Below are positions 1-8,794 of a DNA stretch of 64,000 nucleotides, piece by piece; position 1 is the stretch's first letter, and every line of letters begins with the position of its first letter. The stretch covers positions 1 through 64,000 of the forward strand of contig CAMATZ010000012.1 in assembly GCA_945861275.1 (NCBI GenBank), read 5' to 3'. The DNA comes from Bordetella parapertussis. Its GTDB lineage: Bacteria; Pseudomonadota; Gammaproteobacteria; Burkholderiales; SG8-41. The notes under the pieces are model-generated. The model made no database searches and was not told the DNA's origin. It was given only the letters and a program-made list of their open reading frames with translations. Made by a program: the position numbers and the translations under genes.

Positions 1-683
<683 letters not shown>

Positions 684-838
684 TATAACTTTGAGTAACA
701 AGTCATAGCGAATTCAGGTTTGCCAGATACGATTTACCAAAATTAATCAATGCTTGATTCAAGCGTTGTTCAACCTTCTTCTTCCGGATTTTGTTTTTGG
801 CTTAAGGCGAATCGCTGAACGCCGGAAACACACAAGCT

Positions 839-955
839 ACGTCTGACGACCTTAGCGAGCTGGAACCACGCCTTCCCATTCCGAACAGGACCGTGAAACG
901 GCTCAGCGCCGATGATAGTGCGGATTACCCGTGCGAAAGTAGGACATCGTCAGGC
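839..955 (+). rRNA. 5S ribosomal RNA
   Basis: About 117 nt with the standard 5S landmarks: opening tctgacgacc pairing with the closing catcgtcaggc, the central cattccgaacagg-accgtgaaac loop region, and gccgatgatagtg. It lies 155 nt after the 23S end with no tRNA between them, so it is the last gene of the rRNA operon. Confidence 0.96.
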
Positions 956-975
956 ACCCTTTTGTAAGTTGCAGG

Positions 976-1009
976 AAAAAGCCCGGTTCTCGTAACCGGG
1001 CTTTTTTTT
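976..1009 (+). terminator. Intrinsic terminator of the rRNA operon
   Basis: An 8-bp GC-rich stem gcccggtt (981-988) / aaccgggc (994-1001) with a 5-nt loop is followed by eight T residues. A-run before and T-run after make it bidirectional in principle. It ends transcription 20-50 nt after 5S. Confidence 0.93.
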
Positions 1010-1052
1010 GCCCTTCGCTATACCGTCTATGCCGTCTTTGGGACGGCCGCAG

Positions 1053-1081
1053 TTGACGCCACCCGGCGCTCATACCATACT
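1053..1081 (+). promoter_or_regulatory. Candidate sigma70 promoter for the tct operon
   Basis: TTGACG (1053-1058), a 17-nt spacer, then CATACT (1076-1081), about 90 nt before the first receptor gene and after the rRNA terminator. The -35 is good and the -10 matches 4 of 6; weak support on its own. Confidence 0.3.
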
Positions 1082-1172
1082 CATAACCACCAGCGCGCAA
1101 CAGTGCCGTTTGTGAATTAAAGCGCGAACACACCGCTCAACACAAGCCGGGCTGCGCCATCCGGAGCAGAAC

Positions 1173-2135
1173 ATGAATAAGCATTTCCCCAGTATCGCGT
1201 TAACGCTGCTATGCGCCACCGGTGCAGTTGCGCAAAACTATCCCGTAAAGCCCGTGCGCATCGTGGTGCCGTTTGCCGCGGGCGGCCCTGCCGACATCTA
1301 CGCGCGTTTTCTTGGCCAGCGCCTGCAAGAGACGATGAACCAGTCCTTTGTGATCGAAAATCGCCCGGGCGCGGGATCCATAATTGGTACCGATCTTGTG
1401 GCGAAATCACCGGCCGACGGCTACACCTTGCTGCTGATGTCCAACACGCACACCATCAATGAATCGCTGATTCCGAAAAAACCGTTTGCGTTGATGAAGG
1501 ATTTTGTGCCGGTCGCGCCCGTCAATTATTCTGATTTACTGCTGGTGGTGCATCCGTCGTTGCCGACACGCTCGGTGAAGGAACTGGTGGCGCTTGCGAG
1601 ATCGAAGCCGAAAGGGCTGAATTACGCTTCCTCCGGCAACGGCACGCCGTACCATCTAGCAGGCGAGTTTTTTAAATCGCTGATCGCAGTGGATATCGTT
1701 CATGTGCCCCACAAAGGCAGTTCCGACGCGCGCACCAGCGTGATGAGCGGGCAGGTGGAAATGATGTTTGACGCGATCACCACCATGGCGCCGTTGGCGA
1801 AGGCGGGCCGCGTGCGCGCGCTGGGATCAACCGGACTCAGGCGTTCCGCCGTGACCCCCGATTTACCGACCGTGGCCGAAGCCGGCGTGCCCGGTTACGA
1901 AGCCACCATCTGGCTGGGCGTGATGGCGCCAACCGGTACCCCGCGCGCCGTACTGGATCGGCTAAATGGTGAAATCACCAGAATCAGCAGCCGTGCGGAC
2001 GTGCGCAAGACCTGGAATGAACAAGGCGCGGAGCCGCTCTCCATGAGCCTCGGCGAATTCGAAAAATATCTGACTGCCGACCTCGCCAAGTGGGCGAAAG
2101 TGGTTAAGGCGTCGGGCGCACGGGCGGATCAATGA
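1173..2135 (+). CDS. TctC/Bug-family periplasmic solute receptor
   Basis: Receptor of a tripartite tricarboxylate transporter: a periplasmic two-lobed protein that binds a carboxylated solute and delivers it to the TctAB membrane pair (family knowledge). Seen here: 320 aa; signal peptide of about 20 residues ending CATGAVAQ; then the family hallmarks VRIVVPFAAGGPAD, ENRPGAGS near residue 65, ADGYTLL near 85, HVPHKGSSDART (usually HVPYKG) and PTGTPRAV. It starts a +strand set receptor-receptor-TctB-TctA, 16 nt before the second receptor, so it probably serves the transporter encoded here. The ligand cannot be read from sequence. Confidence 0.93.
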   Translation: MNKHFPSIALTLLCATGAVAQNYPVKPVRIVVPFAAGGPADIYARFLGQRLQETMNQSFVIENRPGAGSIIGTDLVAKSPADGYTLLLMSNTHTINESLIPKKPFALMKDFVPVAPVNYSDLLLVVHPSLPTRSVKELVALARSKPKGLNYASSGNGTPYHLAGEFFKSLIAVDIVHVPHKGSSDARTSVMSGQVEMMFDAITTMAPLAKAGRVRALGSTGLRRSAVTPDLPTVAEAGVPGYEATIWLGVMAPTGTPRAVLDRLNGEITRISSRADVRKTWNEQGAEPLSMSLGEFEKYLTADLAKWAKVVKASGARADQ

Positions 2136-2151
2136 GGGCAGGAGAAAACTG

Positions 2152-3129
2152 ATGACTAAATTCCCGTTGAAGCTACTACTCGCCTCGGTGCTGCTCGCAA
2201 GCGCTGCGCAGGCGCAGGAAGCGTACCCCACGCGCGCAGTCACCTTGATCATTCCGTTTCCGCCCGGCGGCGTGGCCGAGATTACCGGTCGTCCTACCGG
2301 GATGGCGATGGAAAAAATTCTCAAGCAGCCGGTCGCACTGGTAAATCGCCCGGGCGCGGGCGGTGCGGTGGGCAACGCGGCTGTTGCGAACGCCAAACCG
2401 GATGGTTATACGTTGCTGATGGCGTTGTCGAGCATTTCGGTGATTCCCGCAGCCGATGCCTTGTTCGATCGCAAGCCGGCTTATTCGATGGACCAGTTTG
2501 CACCCATCGCGCTGATTTCGGCAGACCCGACGATACTGGTGTCGCATCCGTCGCTGCCGGTAAAAAATCTCAAGGAACTTCTTGCACTCGCGCGTTCGAA
2601 GCAGGGTCACATGTCGTTCTCGTCATCGGGCATTTACGGCGCTTTGCACATGCCGATGGAAATGTTTTTGCATCACTACAAATTGAAGATGCGCCACGTG
2701 CCGACCAACGGCGGCGGCCCGGCACTGACCACGCTATTGGGCGGTCATGTCGAGCTGACGGCGGGCGGCCCGGCGGCGATCACCGTCCACGTCAAATCCG
2801 GCAAGCTGCGCCCGCATGTGAGCTGGGGTGCGAAGCGCCATGAAAATTATCCCGATGTGCCAACGTTCAAGGAGCAGGGCGCGGACATCGAGTATTACAT
2901 CTGGTCGGGGCTGCTTGCGCCGCGCGCAACGCCCGAGCCGGTGCTGAAGGTATTGCGCGACACCGTGCGCAGGGCGGTCGAAGACGCCGATTTCAAAACC
3001 GCGATGTCGCGCGTCAACTCGCCGATTCAATACATGGATGCGCCGGAGTTCGCGAAATACTGGGACGCCGACGCCAAACGCCTTGCCGCCGCGGTAAAGG
3101 TCGTCGGCAAGGTTGACGACAAAAAATAG
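2152..3129 (+). CDS. TctC/Bug-family receptor, divergent second copy
   Basis: 325 aa with a clean signal peptide (ending LASAAQAQ). The first binding loop reads PPGGVAEITGR, Glu replacing the usual Asp after PGG, and the usual HVPYKG segment is HVPTNGGGPAL, so its pocket probably differs from that of the gene just upstream. Downstream parts (VPTFKEQGADIEYY, LLAPRATPEPV) are normal. SD-like aggagaaaact precedes the ATG. Sixteen nt separate it from the previous receptor, suggesting co-transcription; the downstream TctB follows a 143-nt gap that carries an inverted repeat. Confidence 0.9.
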   Translation: MTKFPLKLLLASVLLASAAQAQEAYPTRAVTLIIPFPPGGVAEITGRPTGMAMEKILKQPVALVNRPGAGGAVGNAAVANAKPDGYTLLMALSSISVIPAADALFDRKPAYSMDQFAPIALISADPTILVSHPSLPVKNLKELLALARSKQGHMSFSSSGIYGALHMPMEMFLHHYKLKMRHVPTNGGGPALTTLLGGHVELTAGGPAAITVHVKSGKLRPHVSWGAKRHENYPDVPTFKEQGADIEYYIWSGLLAPRATPEPVLKVLRDTVRRAVEDADFKTAMSRVNSPIQYMDAPEFAKYWDADAKRLAAAVKVVGKVDDKK

Positions 3130-3138
3130 TCAACCCCT

Positions 3139-3217
3139 GTCATTCCCGCGCAGGCGGGAATCCATGCGGTGTCTCAAAGGGCGCTACGTTATGGATTCCC
3201 GCCTGCGCAGGAATGAC
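3139..3217. repeat. Inverted repeat (REP-like) in the receptor-TctB gap
   Basis: Two 27-nt arms, gtcattcccgcgcaggcggg... (3139-3165) and its near-perfect reverse complement (3191-3217), separated by 25 nt. Each arm also has internal dyad symmetry (cccgcgcaggcggg). This 'cattcccgc-ggcgggaatcc' type is a common dispersed repeat in proteobacterial genomes. As RNA it would form a strong hairpin that may protect the receptor message or dampen TctAB expression. Confidence 0.85.
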
Positions 3218-3273
3218 GAGGGTGGTAGATATGACCCGCATGAAGCTCGGATACCTCTGAGTAGTAATCACCC

Positions 3274-3750
3274 ATGACCCAACACCCAGCACAGCCCAAC
3301 GCACGGCAACTGCGCAGCGACCAGGTTTCGGGGTTGCTACTGATCGCGCTTGCGCTTTATGTGTGGTGGATGAATCGCGTTTATCCGACCGGTACGCTAG
3401 CGGAGCCGGGACCGGGTTATATGCCGCTGCTGCTGGCAGTATTCATGGGCGTGATGGGATTGCTGGTGGCGCTTAGCGGCGGCAAGTCGACGCCGCTGGC
3501 GGCGCTGGAGTGGACAGAGACCAGGCGCGCCGTCGCACTGCTGATAGCCTGCGGTGTCGCGGCATACGCGCTGGAGCGGCTCGGCTATCGCATAACCATG
3601 GCGGCGTTGATCGTGTTTATTTTGGGTGTGATGGAACGCCGCAAGCCGATGATGGTGGTACTGGTAGGCGGCGGTTTTTCGTTGGTGACCTACTACCTGT
3701 TCGCGACGCTGCTCCGGGTGCCGTTGCCGGTGAGTGCGTGGGGCTTTTAG
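3274..3750 (+). CDS. TctB-family small transmembrane subunit
   Basis: 158 aa, the usual size for the four-helix TctB subunit of tripartite tricarboxylate transporters. Hydrophobic segments lie at about residues 18-35, 50-67, 85-103 and 108-150. The sequence YPTGTLAEPGPGYMPLLLAV carries the family pattern G-x-G-x-(F/Y)-P after helix 1. It sits directly before TctA, the diagnostic context. Its role is structural, supporting the TctA channel in the inner membrane. Confidence 0.88.
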   Translation: MTQHPAQPNARQLRSDQVSGLLLIALALYVWWMNRVYPTGTLAEPGPGYMPLLLAVFMGVMGLLVALSGGKSTPLAALEWTETRRAVALLIACGVAAYALERLGYRITMAALIVFILGVMERRKPMMVVLVGGGFSLVTYYLFATLLRVPLPVSAWGF

Positions 3751-3752
3751 TA

Positions 3753-3826
3753 CAGGATTGAGGACTTTGTAACACCGCGCGGGTTTTCACTCAGTCCTAA
3801 GGTCTTCCCTTCAATCCTCAGTCCTG
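3753..3826. repeat. Imperfect hairpin between tctB and tctA
   Basis: aggattga (3754-3761) pairs with tcaatcct (3811-3818), and the string ctcagtcct occurs twice (about 3790 and 3817). This low-complexity dyad fills the whole 84-nt gap. It may be a message hairpin; no T-run follows, so it is not a terminator. Confidence 0.45.
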
Positions 3827-3834
3827 GTCCTAAA

Positions 3835-5358
3835 ATGGCCGAAACGTTTAACAATCTGCTGCTCGGTTTCAGCGTCGCGTTACAGCCGCAGATCCTGATG
3901 TATGCATTTATCGGTTGCCTTATTGGCACACTGGTGGGCATGCTGCCGGGCGTGGGGCCGCTTGCGGGTATCAGTATGTTGCTGCCGGCAACATTCGGCT
4001 TGAATCCCATTGTTGCAATCGTGCTGCTGGCGGGTGTGTATTACGGCGCGATGTACGGCGGCTCCACCACATCGATACTGATACGCCTGCCGGGCGAAGC
4101 GGCGTCAGTGATGACCTGCATCGATGGTTACGCCATGACGCAGCAGGGGCGCGCCGGGCCGGCGCTGGCGATAGCGGCGATTGGTTCATTCGTGGCCGGC
4201 ACGCTGGGCGTGGTGGGGCTGATGCTGCTGGCGCCGACACTGGCGAACTTCGCGCTGCGCTTCGGCCCGCCGGAATACACGGCACTGTTGTTGATGGGCC
4301 TGCTGGTGCTGGCCTACATGACCGGCGGATCGATACCGAAAACGCTGGCGATGGCAGGATTTGGACTGCTACTGGGTATGATCGGCATCGACGCCATGAG
4401 TGGTTACACGCGCTTCAGTTTTGATGTGATTGAGTTGTCCGATGGCATCGGCATCGTGCCGGTGGCGGTGGGTTTGTTCGGCATCTCGGAAATTCTGTTG
4501 ACCGCCTCGCAGCAGATGCCGGCGCTGCCGAAAAACCCGACACTGCGCGAGTTGATGCCGTCGCGCACCGAACTCAAGCAGTCGATCGGCCCCATCGCAC
4601 GCGGCAGCGTGATCGGATTTCTGATCGGCATCATTCCCGGATCGGCGCATATTATTTCTTCGTTCGTGGCGTACGGCATTGAGCGGCGCATTTCGAGAAC
4701 GCCGGAGCGTTTCGGCAAAGGCGCCATCGAAGGCGTGGCGGGGCCCGAATCGGCCAACAATGCCGCCGCTACCGGCGCGTTCATTCCCATGATGGCGCTG
4801 GGCATCCCGACCAGTCCGGTGACCGCGGTGATGATCGCCGCCATCATGGTGCATGGCATTGCGCCGGGACCGATGCTGATCTCGCAGCGGCCTGATCTGT
4901 TTTGGGGTTTTGTCGCCAGCATGTATGTGGGCAACGTGGTGCTGCTGATACTCAATTTGCCGCTGGTGGGCCTGTTCGTGAGTTTGCTGCGCATACCGTA
5001 CGCGTACTTGTATCCGTGCATACTCGCCTTCTGCATACTGGGTTGTTATTCGGTGAGCAACTCGGTTGTCGATGTGTGGATCATGCTGGCGATGGGCGGC
5101 GTGGGCTACACCTTGCGAAAATTCGGATTTGACCTGGCGCCGGTGGCATTGGGGCTGGTGCTGGCGCCGATGCTCGAGTTGTCGCTGCGACAATCGCTGG
5201 CGATGAGCGCGGGTAGTTACGCAATCTTTATTGAGCGCCCAATTTCGACGCTGATGTTGGCGCTGGGCTTGGTGATGCTGCTGTTCAGTCTCAAGCCGCT
5301 GCTGTTTAGATCGAAAGATTGGCGTTCAACGGCCGGCTTGGATGACGCGAATCATTAA
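3835..5358 (+). CDS. TctA-family large transmembrane subunit
   Basis: 507 aa, typical for the TctA permease (about 12 helices), which moves carboxylates across the inner membrane using an ion gradient. Family signatures seen: GTLVGMLPGVGPLAGISMLLP near residues 30-50, YYGAMYGGSTTSILIRLPGEAASV near 70-95, and GPESANNAAATGAFIPMMALGIPTSPVTAVM in the second half. The start ATG follows the hairpin-filled gap after TctB. It is the only TctA visible in 64 kb, although 18 receptors are present. Confidence 0.95.
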   Translation: MAETFNNLLLGFSVALQPQILMYAFIGCLIGTLVGMLPGVGPLAGISMLLPATFGLNPIVAIVLLAGVYYGAMYGGSTTSILIRLPGEAASVMTCIDGYAMTQQGRAGPALAIAAIGSFVAGTLGVVGLMLLAPTLANFALRFGPPEYTALLLMGLLVLAYMTGGSIPKTLAMAGFGLLLGMIGIDAMSGYTRFSFDVIELSDGIGIVPVAVGLFGISEILLTASQQMPALPKNPTLRELMPSRTELKQSIGPIARGSVIGFLIGIIPGSAHIISSFVAYGIERRISRTPERFGKGAIEGVAGPESANNAAATGAFIPMMALGIPTSPVTAVMIAAIMVHGIAPGPMLISQRPDLFWGFVASMYVGNVVLLILNLPLVGLFVSLLRIPYAYLYPCILAFCILGCYSVSNSVVDVWIMLAMGGVGYTLRKFGFDLAPVALGLVLAPMLELSLRQSLAMSAGSYAIFIERPISTLMLALGLVMLLFSLKPLLFRSKDWRSTAGLDDANH

Positions 5359-5396
5359 TCCATGGTTTTGTTTAATTTTTGTCGAAAGGGGAAATT

Positions 5397-6623
5397 ATGG
5401 ATGCCGCTGGGAAATGGTTGTTTTTCGCGTCGCTATCGATGGTGACGCCCGTTAGTGTAGCGGCGCCGATGCTTTCGGATGCCGGCAAGACCGCAATCTC
5501 GGAATTCAGCGCGGCGGCGATCCAGCGCGGTGATGTGCCTGGCGCGGTGACGCTGATCGTGAATCGCGAAGGCGTGCTCTACCAAGGTGTCGCGGGTAAG
5601 CAGGACCTTGCGCGCAATGTGGATATGTCCGCCAACACCATCTTTCGCATAGCCTCGATGACCAAGCCGGTGACGTCGGTTGCCATCATGATGCTGGTAG
5701 ACGCAGGCAAGTTGAAATTGGATGATCCGGTATCCAAGTACTTGCCCGAATTCAAGGATCGCCCGGTCATTTCAAAATTTAACGCGGCCGATGCCACCTA
5801 TGAGACGCGGCCCGCCAAACGGGCCATCACGATTCGTCATCTATTGACGCATACCTCCGGACTTGGCTATGCCTTCACCGATCCGACGATAGCGCGCCTT
5901 TTGAAGGACACCAAGAAAACCGAGCCGGAGCTCCCTCTATTGCAGGATCCCGGCACCAGGTGGCAGTACAGCGCCAGCACGCGCGTTCTGGGCTGGGTGG
6001 TCGAAAAAGTGTCGGGCGAGAAGCTCGATGTGTTCCTACAAAAACAGATATTCGGACCGCTTAAAATGGTGGATACGGCACATGTCGTGCCTGCAGACAA
6101 GGTGTCGCGCGTGGTGACCGTACACAGCCGCAAGGACGGCAAACTGTCTGAGGAAGCAAACACGCCTGCGCAGGAATCAACCATCAGAGGTGACGGCGGA
6201 CTTTATTCCACGGCCAATGACTATGCCCTGTTTGTGCGTATGCTGCTTAACGGCGGCACCTTGAATGGGGTGAAAATACTGAGCACGAAGTCGGTGCGGA
6301 TGATGGGTGAAAATCCCGCCGCTGGCATCGTTATGCAAACACAGCCGGATGCGAATCCCGATCGCACCCGACCGTTTCCCGTGGGCGCGGGACGTGACAA
6401 GTTCGGGCTTGGATTTCAGATCACCGCGGCAGATCCCAAGTACGCGAAGTATCGCAGTCCGGGCAGCCTCAGCTGGGGCGGTATTTTTAACACCCATTTC
6501 TGGATTGATCCGAAACGGCAGATCGCCGGTATCGTGCTCATGCAAACGCTGCCCTTCTACGACGAGGCCAGCATGGGCGTGCTACGCGGTATCGAGGCAA
6601 TTACCTATCAACACCTCAAGTGA
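5397..6623 (+). CDS. Class C beta-lactamase-like serine hydrolase (EstB-type), secreted
   Basis: 408 aa from ATG 5397, chosen over an in-frame TTG at 5379 because gaaaggggaa provides a Shine-Dalgarno at the right distance. Signal peptide about residues 1-23 (ends VSVAA). The nucleophile motif is SMTK (SxxK) within IFRIASMTKPVTSV. The usual YxN triad member appears as YSAS (WQYSASTRVLGWVV), and the third motif is WGG in LSWGGIFNTHFWIDP, which resembles family VIII esterases more than true beta-lactamases. Probable periplasmic esterase or peptidase. It follows tctA by 38 nt and may be co-transcribed. Confidence 0.85.
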   Translation: MDAAGKWLFFASLSMVTPVSVAAPMLSDAGKTAISEFSAAAIQRGDVPGAVTLIVNREGVLYQGVAGKQDLARNVDMSANTIFRIASMTKPVTSVAIMMLVDAGKLKLDDPVSKYLPEFKDRPVISKFNAADATYETRPAKRAITIRHLLTHTSGLGYAFTDPTIARLLKDTKKTEPELPLLQDPGTRWQYSASTRVLGWVVEKVSGEKLDVFLQKQIFGPLKMVDTAHVVPADKVSRVVTVHSRKDGKLSEEANTPAQESTIRGDGGLYSTANDYALFVRMLLNGGTLNGVKILSTKSVRMMGENPAAGIVMQTQPDANPDRTRPFPVGAGRDKFGLGFQITAADPKYAKYRSPGSLSWGGIFNTHFWIDPKRQIAGIVLMQTLPFYDEASMGVLRGIEAITYQHLK

Positions 6624-6693
6624 CCGGCTGGATAGGGTTGAGGGGGGCGGGTCATACCCACCGCGGCTGGCGCCACAACCTGGCGTCAGCGTG

Positions 6694-7446
6694 TCAGCGG
6701 ATAAGCAGCGGCATATCCTGCGGCGCGATGCCCGGTCTGTCCGGGCCGCCCGGCCCGCTGGATAATCCCGGACTATCGGGGGTGCGGTAGCGGTCGTAGT
6801 GCGTGAGCACGCTGGGCACATACGCTTTAGTTTCGGCATAGTTCGGGATTTTGTTGCCGGCCTGCATCACCGCGCCTTCGCCGGCGTTATAGGCCGCCAG
6901 TACAAGATCGAGATTGTTTTTAAATAAGCCCAGCAAAAAGCGCAGGTAGCGCGCGCCGCCATGCAGATTTTCGAGCGGATCCCAGATATTCCTTACCGCG
7001 TAGCGCGCAGCGGTTTGCGGCATCAACTGCATCAGGCCGATGGCCCCGGCAGGCGATCTGGCCTGAGGGTTGTAACCCGATTCCACTGTCACAATCGCGT
7101 GCAGCAGTGAGGCATCGAGGTCGTATTCGCGCGCGACTTGCACGATCAGCGGTGCAACTTGCGCACGCAACGCGGCATTGACCCGAATCACTGTGCTGTT
7201 GGCCGCCGAGCGTTCGAACAGCGGCGGCGGATCGAACACCTCCAGGGCGGGGCGCGGCGCTTCCTTCTTGAACAACTGATAGCGCTCGCTGAGTTGATGC
7301 TCGCTCAGATGCGCTATGCCTTGTTCATCGACGTAGCCCCAGATGTCCGCCGCGCAGGGCGTGCATAGGATAAGCGCACTGATCGCCATCAGCCCTCTGA
7401 TCGCACCGGGCGCGGGCAGCAAACGCGGATTTCGCACGGGTCGCAT
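6694..7446 (-). CDS. SLT-type lytic transglycosylase with N-terminal DUF4124-like region
   Basis: 250 aa. After an N-terminal signal (MAISALILCTPCAADIW) comes the short DUF4124-like pattern WGYVDEQGIAHLSE. The lytic transglycosylase domain (about residues 95-225) has the catalytic Glu in HAIVTVESGYNPQARSPAGA, then GLMQLMPQTA, NLHGGARYLRFLL and VLAAYNAGEGAV. It cleaves peptidoglycan in the periplasm. An internal ATG at 7389 with an upstream agaggg is an alternative start giving a tidier signal peptide. It is divergent from the next gene. Confidence 0.92.
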   Translation of the reverse strand: MRPVRNPRLLPAPGAIRGLMAISALILCTPCAADIWGYVDEQGIAHLSEHQLSERYQLFKKEAPRPALEVFDPPPLFERSAANSTVIRVNAALRAQVAPLIVQVAREYDLDASLLHAIVTVESGYNPQARSPAGAIGLMQLMPQTAARYAVRNIWDPLENLHGGARYLRFLLGLFKNNLDLVLAAYNAGEGAVMQAGNKIPNYAETKAYVPSVLTHYDRYRTPDSPGLSSGPGGPDRPGIAPQDMPLLIR

Positions 7447-7520
7447 TAATTAAGATTCCACGGCATAGAGCGCGCATTTTACTACAGCACAAGCGATCCG
7501 GTAAGGTAAAATACTATGCC

Positions 7521-7832
7521 ATGAAGCAGGTTATTACTCTATTTCTTGTTGTTTTTAATGGGTTTTTTCCTTCAAATGCGAATGCCACTTTGAGTTGCCA
7601 ACAGTTGGTGGCGGTGTCGCAAACCACACTTACCCTGCGCGATCAGGGGCACTCACTGTCGGCGGTGCTGGCGGAAATCGAGCGTGCGGAGATGCGGGCG
7701 AATCTGGACGCTCAGGAAATAAATCTTTTGCGCCAGATTGTGCGCATCAGTTTCACCAGCGAGTTTTCGCCGCGCGAAGTTCACGAAGCCTGCCTCTCCG
7801 GCAGCCTTGGCATACCCAAACCCAAACCTTAG
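7521..7832 (+). CDS. Small secreted hypothetical protein
   Basis: 103 aa. Signal peptide MKQVITLFLVVFNGFFPSNANA, then a mostly helical mature part with two cysteines (SCQQLV and HEACLSG) that could form one disulfide. No family recognised. Its stop is 6 nt before the first methyltransferase ATG, and that gene's SD (taggag) overlaps the stop codon, so the two are probably translated from one message. Confidence 0.7.
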   Translation: MKQVITLFLVVFNGFFPSNANATLSCQQLVAVSQTTLTLRDQGHSLSAVLAEIERAEMRANLDAQEINLLRQIVRISFTSEFSPREVHEACLSGSLGIPKPKP

Positions 7833-7838
7833 GAGTTT

Positions 7839-8729
7839 ATGGCCATGATAAAACGCAGGGCACGTTTGACACGGTTGGCATTTCGAACGCTGGCGGCAAT
7901 GCTGGTGCTGGGTGCATGCGCGCAGACCGGCGCGCGCGCGCAAATCAAAGAAATCGATCGCACCGGCGGTCCGTATGTGCCGACGCCGCAGGTGGTGGTG
8001 GATCAGATGCTGCGCTTCGCCAGCGTGAATCAGGCAGATTACGTGATGGATCTCGGTTCCGGCGACGGTGTGATTGTGCTCACCGCTGCGCGCCAGATGA
8101 AAGCATCGGGCATGGGGTTGGAAATCGATCCCGCGCTGGTGCAGATCGCCAATAATACGGCGAAGAAATTCGGTGTCAGCGAACGCGCGACTTTTCAGGT
8201 GCAGGATGTGTTCAAGGCCGATTTGTCCAAAGCCACCGTGGTCACACTCTATCTGCTGCCTGGCATGATGATGAATCTGCGCAAAAAAATTTACGACGAG
8301 TTGCGACCCGGCGCGCGGGTGGTGTCGCACGATTATCATTTCGGTGATTGGGAAGCCGACGAGCGTATAACCTTCGACGCGCCGGAAAAAGAAGCCATCA
8401 ACGGCATACCCAGCGCGACACTTTATTTATGGACCATACCCGCCAAAGTCGGCGGTGTATGGCACATCAAGGTGGAGGGTTCGCCGCAACAGCGCGAAGT
8501 CGAATTCAGCCAGACTTTTCATGTTGCAAACGCCACCCTGCTCAACGCGCGCGGCAGCGGCATCTCGGAAGTGGCGGTCAAAGGTGAGGCGGTCACATTT
8601 TCCATCTGGAACGGCGCGCTGCGCCATCACTATCGCGGGCGCGTCAAAGGAAGCACCATGAGCGGCACGGTTAATCTCGATGGGCGTGAAGCCAAGTGGC
8701 AGGCGGCCCGTGCAAGCGTGTTTAAATAA
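7839..8729 (+). CDS. Exported class I SAM-dependent methyltransferase-like protein (paralogue 1)
   Basis: 296 aa. The N-terminus is a signal peptide with a possible lipobox (MLVLGAC) or an AxA cleavage site (GARAQ). The Rossmann methyltransferase core (about residues 45-190) opens with PYVPTPQVVVDQM and carries motif I DLGSGDGVIVL; the Arg found at GDGR in the six paralogues downstream is Val here. Later motifs: GLEIDPALVQ (motif II acidic residue), VQDVFKADLSKATVVTLYLLPG (motif IV region) and VVSHDYHFGDWEAD. A C-terminal beta-rich domain ends in W-x-A-x-R. Substrate unknown. Separated from its paralogues by an opposite-strand gene. Confidence 0.85.
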   Translation: MAMIKRRARLTRLAFRTLAAMLVLGACAQTGARAQIKEIDRTGGPYVPTPQVVVDQMLRFASVNQADYVMDLGSGDGVIVLTAARQMKASGMGLEIDPALVQIANNTAKKFGVSERATFQVQDVFKADLSKATVVTLYLLPGMMMNLRKKIYDELRPGARVVSHDYHFGDWEADERITFDAPEKEAINGIPSATLYLWTIPAKVGGVWHIKVEGSPQQREVEFSQTFHVANATLLNARGSGISEVAVKGEAVTFSIWNGALRHHYRGRVKGSTMSGTVNLDGREAKWQAARASVFK

Positions 8730-8730
8730 T

Positions 8731-8750
8731 CAATAAAAACAAATAGATAC
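8731..8750 (-). repeat. AT-rich dispersed 20-mer, copy 1
   Basis: On the minus strand this reads gtatctatttgtttttattg, identical over 20 nt to 14042-14061. It lies just after the methyltransferase stop, between convergent genes. Related copies are at 17352, 19721, 25582, 52600 and 58637. Confidence 0.7.
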
Positions 8751-8794
8751 GCTGCTCTTTCGGTGGGCGCTCATTGCAGCGCTCAGTGCGCCAC

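Noticed and set aside
684-838. tRNA in the 23S-5S spacer
   Set aside because: No cloverleaf or CCA end found in the 155 nt. No tRNA gene was recognised elsewhere in the window either.
5379-5396. TTG start for the serine hydrolase
   Set aside because: ATG 5397 has a clear SD in the region the longer form would have to translate.
5397-6623. Antibiotic-resistance beta-lactamase
   Set aside because: SxxK is present but YxN is YSAS and the third motif is WGG, which fits an esterase/peptidase relative rather than a true AmpC enzyme.
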